This document shows, one piece after another, positions 17,830 through 26,435 of a DNA stretch of 64,000 bases. How positions within the stretch are numbered: position 1 is the first letter of the stretch; the number at the start of each line of letters is the position of its first letter. A program made the position numbers and the translations under genes. Under the pieces are notes generated by a model. It was not told the DNA's origin and ran no database searches. It saw only the letters and a program-made list of their open reading frames with translations. Source of the DNA: Lewinellaceae bacterium (GTDB lineage Bacteria; Bacteroidota; Bacteroidia; Chitinophagales; Saprospiraceae); contig JACJYO010000006.1 of NCBI GenBank assembly GCA_020636075.1, positions 528,392 to 592,391 on the forward strand. The letters are read 5' to 3'.

Positions 17830-18140
17830 ATCGACTGTGTTTGGAAAATTTTCAAAAAATGCGTGTTCAAATGCAGCACCGGCGTGATAGAAATAAAAAA
17901 CGAAAATCCAACAGCTAGTGTTTTGCAAGGATAACAATCTACTCCCATAAGCGGATGTTTAGATTTTCCAATTCGGACTAAAAGATGCCTTTTGGGCCCG
18001 GTAATGAAAACTTGCACACCCTTTAGATGACGCAATTTACCTTCCGGAAGATGCCTTTGCATTTTGTTTAGTACGATTTTTGTAAAACCGTCGTTCTAAA
18101 CCCGGCCCAGTTCTACACAACTATTAGAATTCTGCTTCGC
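17830..18140. other. Divergent intergenic region, no gene seen
   Basis: 311 bp between the PorE-like and PhoD-like genes. A near-consensus minus-strand -7 box (TATCCTTG, around 17920-17930) is the only regulatory-looking sequence. No hairpin or coding frame is convincing. Confidence 0.5.
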
Positions 18141-19241
18141 ATGAAAAATTTGTCTGTTGCCCGGCAACTACCCTGGGTTGCCCTTCTCGTATGCTGCGTT
18201 TTCTATTTTCCGCTGTCTGCCCAGCGTGCAGATTCGTCGGAGGATGAAACGCCCAAAGATGTTGATCTGGAGGCTTTTATGCCCCGGCCGATTGACCGTT
18301 CGCAAGACCTTCAGGTGATAACCTTTGGCTCCTGCAACAAGGTGGATAAACCACAAACGATGTGGCTGGATATTGCCGCAAACAACCCGAATTTATGGAT
18401 CTGGTTGGGCGATATCATTTACGCCGATACTACCAACATGCGTGCTCTGGCCAACCATTACAAGCGCTTGAAAGTGACACCGGGCTACAAGCAACTGCGC
18501 AAAAACACTCAAATTATCGGGGTGTACGACGACCACGACTACGGCGCCAACGACGCCGGCAAGGGCCTGCCCAATAAAAAAGGCAGTCAACAGTGCCTGC
18601 TGGATTTTCTGGATGTCCCCTATCGCGAACCCGTCCGCCGGCAGGAAGGCGCATATCAGTCGTACCTGTTTGGCAAAGGGGAACACCAGATCAAAATTAT
18701 CGTGATGGATACCCGCTACTTTCGCGACACCCTGATCCCTGATCCGGACCCAAACCACCGGTATATTCCAAACATGGAGGGCGATATTTTGGGCGAAGCC
18801 CAATGGCAATGGCTCGAGCGGGAGCTGACCAACAGCCCGGCCAAACTCCATATCCTTTGCTCCAGTATCCAGATTTTGGCCGATGAACACGGCCATGAAA
18901 AGTGGGGCAACTTCCCTAATGCCCGCAAGCGCATGCTGCAGATGATCGTGCGCCTCAAACCCAAAAACCTGCTTATCCTTTCCGGCGACCGGCACATGGC
19001 CGAGGTCACAAAAATGGACCTGCAAGGGCTGCCATACCCGCTATACGATTTTACCTCCAGCGGCCTTACGCACATTCGCAGCGGTACCAGCGAGCCCAAT
19101 AAGATGCGGGTGGGCGATATGATCGTCAAGAAAAACTTTGGCCTGCTCCGGATACAGTGGGAGGGCGAAGATCCAATTGTGACGATGGAGGTGCGCGGCA
19201 ACCGAAATGAATTGTATCAGCGTATTCAGGTGAAATATTAA
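18141..19241 (+). CDS. PhoD-like alkaline phosphatase family protein
   Basis: Exported metallophosphoesterase of the PhoD-like family. 366 residues with a Sec signal peptide (to about residue 28, LSAQR). Metal-ligand motifs are visible: FGSCN (62-66), WLGDIIYAD (89-96), GVYDDHDYG (128-135) and LSGDRHMAE near 280. An IIVMDTRYFRD strand and the HILCSSIQ block are also typical. Substrate class is phosphomono- or diesters; the precise substrate is not known. scpB begins 45 bp downstream, but a promoter-like TACTTTTG sits between, so the genes may be independent. Confidence 0.85.
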   Translation: MKNLSVARQLPWVALLVCCVFYFPLSAQRADSSEDETPKDVDLEAFMPRPIDRSQDLQVITFGSCNKVDKPQTMWLDIAANNPNLWIWLGDIIYADTTNMRALANHYKRLKVTPGYKQLRKNTQIIGVYDDHDYGANDAGKGLPNKKGSQQCLLDFLDVPYREPVRRQEGAYQSYLFGKGEHQIKIIVMDTRYFRDTLIPDPDPNHRYIPNMEGDILGEAQWQWLERELTNSPAKLHILCSSIQILADEHGHEKWGNFPNARKRMLQMIVRLKPKNLLILSGDRHMAEVTKMDLQGLPYPLYDFTSSGLTHIRSGTSEPNKMRVGDMIVKKNFGLLRIQWEGEDPIVTMEVRGNRNELYQRIQVKY

Positions 19242-19270
19242 ACTCGGGCACGTTGCGTTGCGATTTTCCC

Positions 19271-19278
19271 TACTTTTG
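19271..19278 (+). promoter_or_regulatory. -7 element (TACTTTTG) for scpB
   Basis: TACTTTTG matches TAnnTTTG and lies 8 bp upstream of the scpB ATG, which would give a very short leader. TTG at 19253-19255 is a possible -33 box at a short 15-bp spacing. Confidence 0.45.
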
Positions 19279-19286
19279 CGCCCGCA

Positions 19287-19895
19287 ATGGATTTTCTGAA
19301 ACAGCACGTAGAAGCACTCATTTTCGTTTCGCCGCAGGCGACTACCCTGGCCGAAATCTGCGCCGTACTCACCGAAGTACTGGAAGCCGAAGTGCCGGAA
19401 GCCGATGTGTTGGCGGCGATTGAACAATTGCGCGAACAGTATGCACAGGACGGCTACGCTTTTGAACTGGTGGAGATCGCCGGGGGATACCAGTTGCTGA
19501 CCAAGGGCGCCTATCACAATACCGTGGCGGTTTATCTGAAACAGACTACCCAGAAGCGGTTATCGCAGGCAACCCTGGAGACGCTGGCTATCGTGGCGTA
19601 CAAACAGCCGGTGAGTAAATCCGACCTGGAAGCCATCCGCGGGGTAAATTGCGATTACACCCTCCAGAAACTTTTGGAAAAAGAACTTGTTGTAATTACC
19701 GGGCGCAGTGAAGGTCCCGGCCGACCGTTGTTGTACGCTACTTCGGATAAATTTATGGACTACCTGGGCATCAAAGACCTGATCGAATTGCCCAAACCCA
19801 AAGATTTTAAAGAGGTGGAAAACACCATCGGCGAGGCCCCGGAATCTGAAGAACGGCCTATGCCGGATGCTGACGCTGAATCGGCAAGTGATTAA
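19287..19895 (+). CDS. scpB: SMC-ScpAB complex subunit ScpB
   Basis: Kleisin-associated winged-helix protein of the SMC condensin complex that organises and segregates the chromosome. 202 residues: two winged-helix domains (~1-85 and ~90-165), with the conserved block LSQATLETLAIVAYKQPVSK and the following RGVNCDYTLQKLLEKELV, GRSEGPGRPLLYATSDKF. The C-terminal tail (~175-202) is acidic and probably disordered. scpA is not next to it here. The DUF2480 gene starts 12 bp after the stop, so these two are probably co-transcribed. Confidence 0.95.
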   Translation: MDFLKQHVEALIFVSPQATTLAEICAVLTEVLEAEVPEADVLAAIEQLREQYAQDGYAFELVEIAGGYQLLTKGAYHNTVAVYLKQTTQKRLSQATLETLAIVAYKQPVSKSDLEAIRGVNCDYTLQKLLEKELVVITGRSEGPGRPLLYATSDKFMDYLGIKDLIELPKPKDFKEVENTIGEAPESEERPMPDADAESASD

Positions 19896-19906
19896 AAAAA
19901 GAAAAA

Positions 19907-20425
19907 ATGGAGCAACCCTTGGTAAACAGGGTGGCAAACAGCCGCCTTACGACAATCGATCTGGAGGCATTTTATCCGGAAGGTGAAGTCGTGGCTTTTG
20001 ACCTGAAGGACTACCTGTTCATGGAACTGATCCTGAAGGAAAAGGACTTCCGGGAGGCGCTTAAGGCACACGACTGGACGCAGTACACGGGCAAGAATCT
20101 GGCGGTTTTTTGCTCCACCGATGCGATTATCCCCATGTGGGCGTACATGCTGGTGGCTTCCTACGCCGCAGCCTATGCCCTTGATGTTTTTCAGGGTCAT
20201 CCAGAGCAGTTTGCCGAATTTGCTTTTTTGAAAAAACTGGCCGCGCTCAACCCTGCCGATTTTGCCGATGCGCGCCTCGTGATCAAAGGTTGCAGTGACA
20301 AACCGGTGCCTGCGTCGGCATACCTGGAAATTACGCGCCGGCTGGCGCCGGTTGCCCGAAGCATCATGTTCGGCGAACCCTGTTCGACGGTGCCGGTATA
20401 CAAAAAAGCCCGACCGGCCGAATAA
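19907..20425 (+). CDS. DUF2480 family protein
   Basis: 172-residue soluble protein of the DUF2480 family, which is found in Bacteroidota and has no assigned function. Recognisable blocks are LVNRVANSRLTTIDLEAFYP at the start, DLKDYLFMELILKEKDFRE, and FCSTDAIIPMWAYMLVASYA in the middle, with the closing IKGCSDKPVPASAYLEITRR containing a conserved Cys. It follows scpB with a 12-bp gap and precedes a strong terminator, which makes scpB-DUF2480 a likely two-gene unit. Function unknown. Confidence 0.88.
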   Translation: MEQPLVNRVANSRLTTIDLEAFYPEGEVVAFDLKDYLFMELILKEKDFREALKAHDWTQYTGKNLAVFCSTDAIIPMWAYMLVASYAAAYALDVFQGHPEQFAEFAFLKKLAALNPADFADARLVIKGCSDKPVPASAYLEITRRLAPVARSIMFGEPCSTVPVYKKARPAE

Positions 20426-20446
20426 GCGAGCCCGGTTAATCGTTTT

Positions 20447-20477
20447 AAAAGCGCCCTGATCAACGGCGCTTTTTTTA
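20447..20477 (+). terminator. Rho-independent terminator after DUF2480 gene
   Basis: AAAAGCGCC / GGCGCTTTTTTT stem-loop with seven T at its end. Confidence 0.85.
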
Positions 20478-20483
20478 TTTTTG
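20476..20483 (+). promoter_or_regulatory. -7 element (TATTTTTG) for lytic transglycosylase gene
   Basis: TATTTTTG fits TAnnTTTG, overlaps the tail of the preceding terminator and lies 21 bp upstream of the ATG at 20505. No good -33 box is visible. Confidence 0.45.
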
Positions 20484-20504
20484 TCGAAACATCCACTCCC
20501 GCTC

Positions 20505-21404
20505 ATGGAATTAACAAACACAAACCGATTGCTCCTCTTCATCAACCTGTTCCTGGCTGTACTGCTTTCAGGTATATTTTTTTACTCGTTCAAAGGCAGT
20601 GAAAAAGGCTCGGAGCAGGTCATCCGATCGATCAACCTCGACAAGGATTTTGACTTTTGTGGCGAAAAGCTGCCCATGGACAATTTTGACGTCCGGCAGC
20701 GCCTCGACGCCGAGTTGGTCCGGAACGTTTATTTTCATTCACAAACAATTTTGGCCATCAAGCGGGCAAACGCCATGTTTCCGGTGATCGAACCCATTTT
20801 AAAAGCGGAAGGTGTTCCCGACGATCTGAAATACCTGGCAGTAGCCGAAAGCGCCTTGTCGAATGCCGTGTCGCCGGCCGGAGCGCGGGGCATCTGGCAG
20901 TTTATGAAAGCAGCGGCCAGTGAGTATGATCTGGAGGTAAACGATGACGTGGACGAGCGCTACCATCTTGAAAAAGCCACCCGCGCCGCTTGCACCTACA
21001 TGCGCCAGCAAAAAGAACGGCTTGGGACCTGGACGCTTGCTGCGGCAGCTTACAACGGCGGGCCGGGCCGGATCAAGCAAGAAATGGCCAACCAGCGGGC
21101 GCAAACTTTTTTTGACCTGAACCTCGCCGACGAAACCATGCGGTACCCGTTCCGTATTGTTGCCATCAAGGAAGTGATGACCAACCCGGAATTGTATGAG
21201 TACCAAATCAAAGAAGACCACCTGTACAATCCGGTTCGGGATTTTAAAACGGTAACCGTTGATGGCCCGGTAGGCAGTTGGGGTGATTTTGCCGTCGAAC
21301 ACGGCACTACGTACCGCATGCTCAAAGTGCTCAACCCATGGCTGGTTTCCGGCAAACTGACCAATAAGGCTGGTAAAACCTATCAAATTCGTCTGCCGAA
21401 GTGA
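20505..21404 (+). CDS. Membrane-anchored lytic transglycosylase (GH23, SLT domain)
   Basis: Cleaves the MurNAc-GlcNAc bond of peptidoglycan, leaving a 1,6-anhydro end. The 299-residue product has an N-terminal membrane anchor or signal (~8-28). The SLT domain contains the catalytic glutamate in YLAVAESALSNAVS (Glu115), followed by SPAGARGIWQFM and AAYNGGPGRI (181-190), all hallmarks of the MltD/Slt-type GH23 family. The C-terminal ~60 residues (DFAVEHGTTYRMLKVLNPWL) resemble a LysM-like cell-wall-binding repeat. ATG 20505 was chosen over an upstream TTG because it gives a normal anchor. The next gene overlaps the stop codon. Confidence 0.9.
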   Translation: MELTNTNRLLLFINLFLAVLLSGIFFYSFKGSEKGSEQVIRSINLDKDFDFCGEKLPMDNFDVRQRLDAELVRNVYFHSQTILAIKRANAMFPVIEPILKAEGVPDDLKYLAVAESALSNAVSPAGARGIWQFMKAAASEYDLEVNDDVDERYHLEKATRAACTYMRQQKERLGTWTLAAAAYNGGPGRIKQEMANQRAQTFFDLNLADETMRYPFRIVAIKEVMTNPELYEYQIKEDHLYNPVRDFKTVTVDGPVGSWGDFAVEHGTTYRMLKVLNPWLVSGKLTNKAGKTYQIRLPK

Positions 21405-22612
21405 GTCGCAACCTCCTGATCTTTTCTGGTTCGCGGAGTAAAATAGCGCGCATGTTTGCCCATGCAGCGCTGGTATGGATATTTGTAGCGGCGGTAATGG
21501 GGGTGTATTTGCGCTGGCAAGCCTGGGGGAAACCGCCCATCGAGTTTGCCTACCGGTTTCTCACACACGGGCATTCACATGTGATGTTTCTGGGTTGGGC
21601 ATTCAACGCCCTGCTGGCAGGCCTTATCCGGGCTTTTCTTCCGCGGGTGATTTCCATGGTTTATTACCAGATCATGCTGATCCTCCAGGTGGCTATAGCC
21701 GGTATGGCGGTTAGCTTTCCGTTGCAGGGATATAAAATTATTTCCATTGCCTTAAGCAGCCTGCACCTGTTTTTCGCTGCCTGGCTGATCCTTCGGTTGT
21801 GGAGCGATAGTCGCGCGCAAGGCCCGGCTTTGGCTGCCTTTCGATGGGCGGTGGTGTTTCTGTTTCTCTCGGCATTGGGCCCTTTTGCGCTGGCCTATGT
21901 GTCGGCGCAAGGTGAAGAAGGCACGGTATGGTACCAGTTGGCGGTCTATTTTTACCTGCATTTTCAATACAACGGCTGGATGATCATGGCGTTGCTGGCG
22001 TTGTTGCTGGAAAAAATGCCGCTCAAGGGCGAGGCCAATACGCAGGCTGTCCACCTGATTGCCACCGGGGCTTTGTTGGGTTATGCGCTTAGTGCGTTGT
22101 GGACCGAACCGCCGTGGATCGTTTATGTGATAGCAGTCGTAGGAGCTGTTTTACAGATTATGGGAACCTTGCGATTGGGAGGCGGTTGGTACCGGTCATA
22201 CAATTGGCGCAGTGTTTGGAAACGGCGCTGGGCTTACCGGTTTGCTGGGATGGCGCTTATGGCTTTCGGCCTAAAATTATTGTTGCAACTGAGCGCGATA
22301 ATTCCCAGTGTAGGCGAGTTTCTTTTTCTGCATCGCAACTTGCTCATCGCCTATTTCCACCTGGTATTTATTGGCGTGGTGACGATGCTGCTGTTTGCTA
22401 TTTTTCTGGAAAGAATGTGGATTCCACAGGATAAGACTCTGTCGATCGCCTGGTGGCTGTTTTCCGGTGGGTTTGTTCTGACTGAAATACTGCTCGTGTT
22501 GCCTGGCAGTTTTTTACTGCCCCTGCTCATTTGCGCAATTGCAATGGCTGCCGGGCTGTTCTGGATAGCCCGGCAGACCATTTATGTCGAAGACAACCAA
22601 ACTGTCTATTAA
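21401..22612 (+). CDS. Polytopic membrane protein, heme-copper-oxidase-like His pattern
   Basis: 403 residues with about 11-12 hydrophobic helices. Not firmly recognised. Conserved-looking histidines sit in membrane helices: THGHSHVMFLGW (~60-70), YFYLHFQYNGWM and HRNLLIAYFHLVFIGVVTML, a pattern reminiscent of cytochrome oxidase subunit I or NnrS-like heme/metal membrane proteins, but the canonical subunit I motifs are not complete. It may bind heme or a metal. The GTG start at 21401 overlaps the transglycosylase stop by 4 bp (GTGA), pointing to coupled translation; ATG 21452 is the alternative. The gene ends convergently with, and overlaps by 4 bp, the next one. Confidence 0.7.
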   Translation: MSRNLLIFSGSRSKIARMFAHAALVWIFVAAVMGVYLRWQAWGKPPIEFAYRFLTHGHSHVMFLGWAFNALLAGLIRAFLPRVISMVYYQIMLILQVAIAGMAVSFPLQGYKIISIALSSLHLFFAAWLILRLWSDSRAQGPALAAFRWAVVFLFLSALGPFALAYVSAQGEEGTVWYQLAVYFYLHFQYNGWMIMALLALLLEKMPLKGEANTQAVHLIATGALLGYALSALWTEPPWIVYVIAVVGAVLQIMGTLRLGGGWYRSYNWRSVWKRRWAYRFAGMALMAFGLKLLLQLSAIIPSVGEFLFLHRNLLIAYFHLVFIGVVTMLLFAIFLERMWIPQDKTLSIAWWLFSGGFVLTEILLVLPGSFLLPLLICAIAMAAGLFWIARQTIYVEDNQTVY

Positions 22613-24309
22613 TGCCAAAGCAAGCGCCCGGTAAATAACTGACCGTTTTCAGTATTCCGTATTAAAATATGATATAAGCCGGCAGGCAACGCGCCCCGTT
22701 CAAATTCCCAGGATCCGGCCTGCACAGTGGCCGTTTTTACCAGGGCGCCGGCGGCGTTGAACACCTGAAGGTGCATTGCCGCAAAATCTGAATTTTCCCA
22801 TTGAATTACAGCGCGATCGCTTGCCGGGTTTGGGCTGATGAAAAGTGCTTCGGCGGGTTGCTCCGGCGAAACAGTCGGCACAGTCACCTGGAGGGTCCGG
22901 CAAAATTTATTATTGGCCGGGTTGGCATCCAGGCTGTCGTTGGGCAGGGTAGTCCAAAAACAAAGTTCGACGGAAGCAGGCATATTCCAGGGCGCTTCCC
23001 AAAACAATTTGCCGATGTAAATCCGCAGGCTGTCGCCTGGCAAAATGTTCAATCCCTGATAGTTGATTTTATACAAAGTTGATTCCGTCCCGCATTGCCA
23101 GGGGAACGAATTGAGCACACTGTTTAGCGTGAATTTTTCCAGGATTTCGGCGCCATCGTTTTTTACCCAAACCGACACGCTGTCAATGCGCATGGTGTAG
23201 TAGTTGATTGGGTCGGTGTACTGTTTGCCAGCCGGCATTTTAGGCGTTTCAAGGTAGGTGACGCCCGCGTCAATCGCTGTTGCATCAAAGTCGGGCATTG
23301 CCAGTGGGTCGGAAATCCGGGCTTCGATGACCTGTGCGTCGATACCGGCGAGCGGGTTTTCATGTCCGGCCAGCAACAGTTGATCGTCGGCAGTCGACAA
23401 GAGAACATCTGGTTGAAATGCAGCGTCCAAAGGAATGTCGATAACCTCCAGCAGGCTCAAGTTTGCAGTATCGAAACGCAGTAGTTGGCGTGGCTCGCTT
23501 GCTGCGAGTACCTGCAGCCGGCCGCCAGCGTAGCACAGGCCAACGGAGGTTTCCGCTGGCAGGTTCAGTGCTGTTTGGGTAATTGGTTGGAGATGCTCGT
23601 CAACCAAGAAAAGCGAGTCGGCGGAAAGTGCGGCAAAATGGCCGTTAGGCAAGGGCTCGGCTGCCAACAGGTCGATATTCACCATTCCAAATTTCAAGGT
23701 AAAAAAATCCGGGCTGTACAGCCCCAACCCGGCTTCACCATAAACAAGCAGGTAGTCGTTGTCGAGTTTGCGGTACCCGCGGAACAGGGGCAATGGGTTA
23801 AACCAGGGCTGGCCCGGCTCGCCATCGGCAGTATACCGGATTGGAGCATTGTTTTGGCGAAAAAGCCAAAAGCCGTTGTCCGGAAGCGGCAACAGTTTAA
23901 ACGTATCCCTCGGGTTTGTTTGAAAGCCCAGATCTTTTGACCAGAGGAGATTCCCCGATGCGTTGTAGCGGTACAGTGTCCAATTCACGTCAATGTCACA
24001 TTGAAAAAAGGATCCGGCGATCAAAAAACCGTCGGATAGTGGCATGCATTCCAACCCATGCGGCTGGCCTTTGCCTAACAAAAAACGGTAACTGGATTGC
24101 CCCGTCGGTTCGATCGTTTGAACGCCATAAACAGGAATGCCTTCGACTGAATTCAGGCTCGACAGCAGGAGGTGGCTTTGGCCGTTAAAGCCGGGGAATG
24201 CCGCTTCAATAGAGTTCCAAAACTGGGGTTGGCGGGATTGGGTGTGTGCGGAAAAAGCAATAAAAAAGGCGGAGGCCAGGACGGCCAATTGGCGGTGTAC
24301 ATTTCGCAT
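22609..24309 (-). CDS. Secreted protein with type IX sorting domain
   Basis: 566-residue exported protein of unknown specific function. A Sec signal peptide (to ~residue 23, FSAHTQ) is followed by a long region of repeated beta strands (~30-330) that looks propeller-like (e.g. GFLIAGSFFQCDIDVNWTLY, LLWSKDLGF). A second, CARDB-like region (~350-470; WVKNDGAEILEKFTLNSVL) follows. The last ~85 residues are a type A T9SS C-terminal sorting domain (FISPNPASDRAVIQWENSDF ... AGLYHILIRNTENGQL). The tail would direct it across the outer membrane via the PorU-type machinery. Confidence 0.82.
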   Translation of the reverse strand: MRNVHRQLAVLASAFFIAFSAHTQSRQPQFWNSIEAAFPGFNGQSHLLLSSLNSVEGIPVYGVQTIEPTGQSSYRFLLGKGQPHGLECMPLSDGFLIAGSFFQCDIDVNWTLYRYNASGNLLWSKDLGFQTNPRDTFKLLPLPDNGFWLFRQNNAPIRYTADGEPGQPWFNPLPLFRGYRKLDNDYLLVYGEAGLGLYSPDFFTLKFGMVNIDLLAAEPLPNGHFAALSADSLFLVDEHLQPITQTALNLPAETSVGLCYAGGRLQVLAASEPRQLLRFDTANLSLLEVIDIPLDAAFQPDVLLSTADDQLLLAGHENPLAGIDAQVIEARISDPLAMPDFDATAIDAGVTYLETPKMPAGKQYTDPINYYTMRIDSVSVWVKNDGAEILEKFTLNSVLNSFPWQCGTESTLYKINYQGLNILPGDSLRIYIGKLFWEAPWNMPASVELCFWTTLPNDSLDANPANNKFCRTLQVTVPTVSPEQPAEALFISPNPASDRAVIQWENSDFAAMHLQVFNAAGALVKTATVQAGSWEFERGALPAGLYHILIRNTENGQLFTGRLLWH

Positions 24310-24422
24310 GATAGGTAAATTTAGGTTAACAAGTACAACAAATTTACGCTACGGGATTTTCAATTACAGGGCAAAACCGGGTAATTGCAAATCGGGGACA
24401 CTCGGAAAACTCCTGGCTTGCC

Positions 24423-25361
24423 TCATGGTACTTCGGGCGTTTTCAGGAAATTAATGTTCCGCTCCAGCCCGGCGTATTTTACACGTTTAACCGCCGATTT
24501 CCGGAAAATCTTTCCAAACACTTCTTCGGTGAGTTCCAGCCAGTCGCGTCGATCCATACCGAGCAGGTCAGGGTGCGGTTCAAAGGCGGGCTCTTCGTGG
24601 CGTTCGGCGAAGCGGTTCCAGGGGCAGACCTCCTGGCAAACATCGCAGCCGAACATCCAGTTGTCCATTTGGCTTTTGAAACTGCTGGGGATTTCATCGC
24701 GCAGTTCGATGGTCAGGTATGAAATGCATTTGGATGCGTCGAGGAAGTAGCCTTCCGGGCTGATGGCCTCCGTCGGACAAGCGTCGATGCAGCGCCGGCA
24801 GGTACCACAGTGGTCGCGAATTGGGGCGTCGTATTCGAGTTCCAGGTCGCAGATGATCTCTGCCAGAAAAAAATAGGAGCCGCGCCGGGGGTGAATTGTT
24901 AGCGTGTGGCGGCCATTCCAGCCGATGCCGGCGCGGCGGGCCCATTCGCGTTCGAGCACGGGCGCACTGTCGACAAAACACCGGCCGTTGATGGCGCCGG
25001 TCTCCGCTTGCATGTAGGCGAGCAGGGTTTTCAGCCGGTCTTTCACGACGAAATGGTAATCTTCACCGTAGGCATACTGGCTGATTTTTGGGGCTTCGGT
25101 GTCCTCCTGTTTGTCGGGGTTGTGGTAGTTGAAGGTCAGGCAAATTACCGTCTTGGCGCCAGGTACCAGTTGGGTTGGGTCGATGCGCAGGTCAAAATGG
25201 TTTTCCATGTAGGACATTTTGCCGTGTGCGCCCTGCTGCAACCAGGCTTCCAGGCGGCGTGCTTCCGCGTCGAGCCGTTCGGCCCGGGCAAAGCCGACAA
25301 ACTCAAAGCCCAGTCGGTGGGCTTCGGCACGGATACGCTCGGTATTTTGCTGAAGTTGCAT
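24423..25361 (-). CDS. queG: Epoxyqueuosine reductase
   Basis: Cobalamin- and Fe-S-dependent enzyme that reduces epoxyqueuosine to queuosine in tRNA wobble position 34, the last step of queuosine synthesis. 312 residues. Two [4Fe-4S] cluster motifs are present: CGTCRRCIDACP (Cys185, 188, 191, 195) and CDVCQEVCPWN (Cys239, 242, 246). Asp131 in CFVDSAPVLER fits the catalytic aspartate. The HEAT-like extension found in some QueG proteins is absent. The lpxD stop lies only 12 bp upstream, so the two genes, both leftward, probably form one transcription unit although functionally unrelated. Confidence 0.93.
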   Translation of the reverse strand: MQLQQNTERIRAEAHRLGFEFVGFARAERLDAEARRLEAWLQQGAHGKMSYMENHFDLRIDPTQLVPGAKTVICLTFNYHNPDKQEDTEAPKISQYAYGEDYHFVVKDRLKTLLAYMQAETGAINGRCFVDSAPVLEREWARRAGIGWNGRHTLTIHPRRGSYFFLAEIICDLELEYDAPIRDHCGTCRRCIDACPTEAISPEGYFLDASKCISYLTIELRDEIPSSFKSQMDNWMFGCDVCQEVCPWNRFAERHEEPAFEPHPDLLGMDRRDWLELTEEVFGKIFRKSAVKRVKYAGLERNINFLKTPEVP

Positions 25362-25373
25362 TTTAGCGATAGG

Positions 25374-26309
25374 TTACTTCGGCCACTTTCGGAGTAGTTC
25401 CGGCAGTTGCTTCACAGCGGCAATTTCCCGGTATTTTTCCCGCACTTCTTCTGCAGGGCCACCAAAATAGGTTTTGCCGCCTTCCAATGTTTTCGATACT
25501 CCGGCGCCCGCCAAGACCACGGCGCCGGCGCCAATCCGTATGGACTGGATGACCCCCACCTGGCCGTACAGCACCACATTGTCCTCGATGACCGTTTTTC
25601 CGCCTATGCCCACTTGGGCGGCCATCAGGCAGTTTTTACCGATCACCACCCCGTGACCGATGTGAATCTGGCAGTCCAGTTTGCTGCCGGCTCCGATGAC
25701 AGTGTCACCACTCACCCCCTTGTTTATGGTACAGCCGGCGCCGATGTCGACATGGTCTTCGATGATGACGCGTCCGCCCGAGCGCCATTTCTTAAAACTC
25801 CCATCGGCCAGTTTTTTGTAGTAAAAAGCGTCGCTGCCGATGCTGTTATTAGGCCCGATGCAAACATGTGCGCCGATGGAGGTGTGTTCACCAATATAGG
25901 TATTCGCCTGGATGTACGAATGCGCGCCGATGGAAACATTGGCGGCAATGACAACACCGGGTTCAATGACCGCTGTCGGGTGAATGCTGGCACGGTGACT
26001 GATTGGCGCAGTGGCAGGCTCAAAAGGCCGGTGTTCGCGGATGAGGGAATCGTACACCTCAAAAGGATTTTCGACGACCAAAATAGCCTTGCCGGGTGGG
26101 CATTCTGCGGCTTCATTGAGTAGCACCACAGTTGCGGCACTTTCCAGGGTTTTTTTAAAATATTTCGGTGCATCGGAAAAGGCAATATCGCCGGGCTCCA
26201 CTTTGTGGATTTCGTTGATGCCGGTAGCGGCCAGCGTGGCATCGCCGAGTAATTGGGCGTTAAAGCGTTGGGCCAGATCGCGGACAAGGATGGGTTGCGG
26301 GAATTTCAT
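25374..26309 (-). CDS. lpxD: UDP-3-O-acyl-glucosamine N-acyltransferase
   Basis: Third enzyme of lipid A synthesis; transfers a 3-hydroxyacyl chain from acyl-ACP to the 2-amino group of UDP-3-O-acyl-glucosamine in the cytosol. 311 residues: N-terminal uridine-binding domain (~1-100) and then the left-handed beta-helix of hexapeptide repeats (~100-280; IHPTAVIEPGVVIAANVSIG, CLMAAQVGIGGKTVIEDNVV). The catalytic histidine is likely in CQIHIGHGVVIG. ATG 26309 was chosen because the preceding in-frame stretch is unlike the family. It is transcribed toward queG and diverges from the GHL10 gene at 26436. Confidence 0.92.
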   Translation of the reverse strand: MKFPQPILVRDLAQRFNAQLLGDATLAATGINEIHKVEPGDIAFSDAPKYFKKTLESAATVVLLNEAAECPPGKAILVVENPFEVYDSLIREHRPFEPATAPISHRASIHPTAVIEPGVVIAANVSIGAHSYIQANTYIGEHTSIGAHVCIGPNNSIGSDAFYYKKLADGSFKKWRSGGRVIIEDHVDIGAGCTINKGVSGDTVIGAGSKLDCQIHIGHGVVIGKNCLMAAQVGIGGKTVIEDNVVLYGQVGVIQSIRIGAGAVVLAGAGVSKTLEGGKTYFGGPAEEVREKYREIAAVKQLPELLRKWPK

Positions 26310-26435
26310 GGTTGAATGAATGATTTGAAAAATAGACGCCGCGAAATTACGGATACGCCAGACCAACACGGAATCGCAGGCAGAAAAGGAAGTCATTTTC
26401 AAAACTTCTCTATTTTTACCTCCAAACAAACGACC

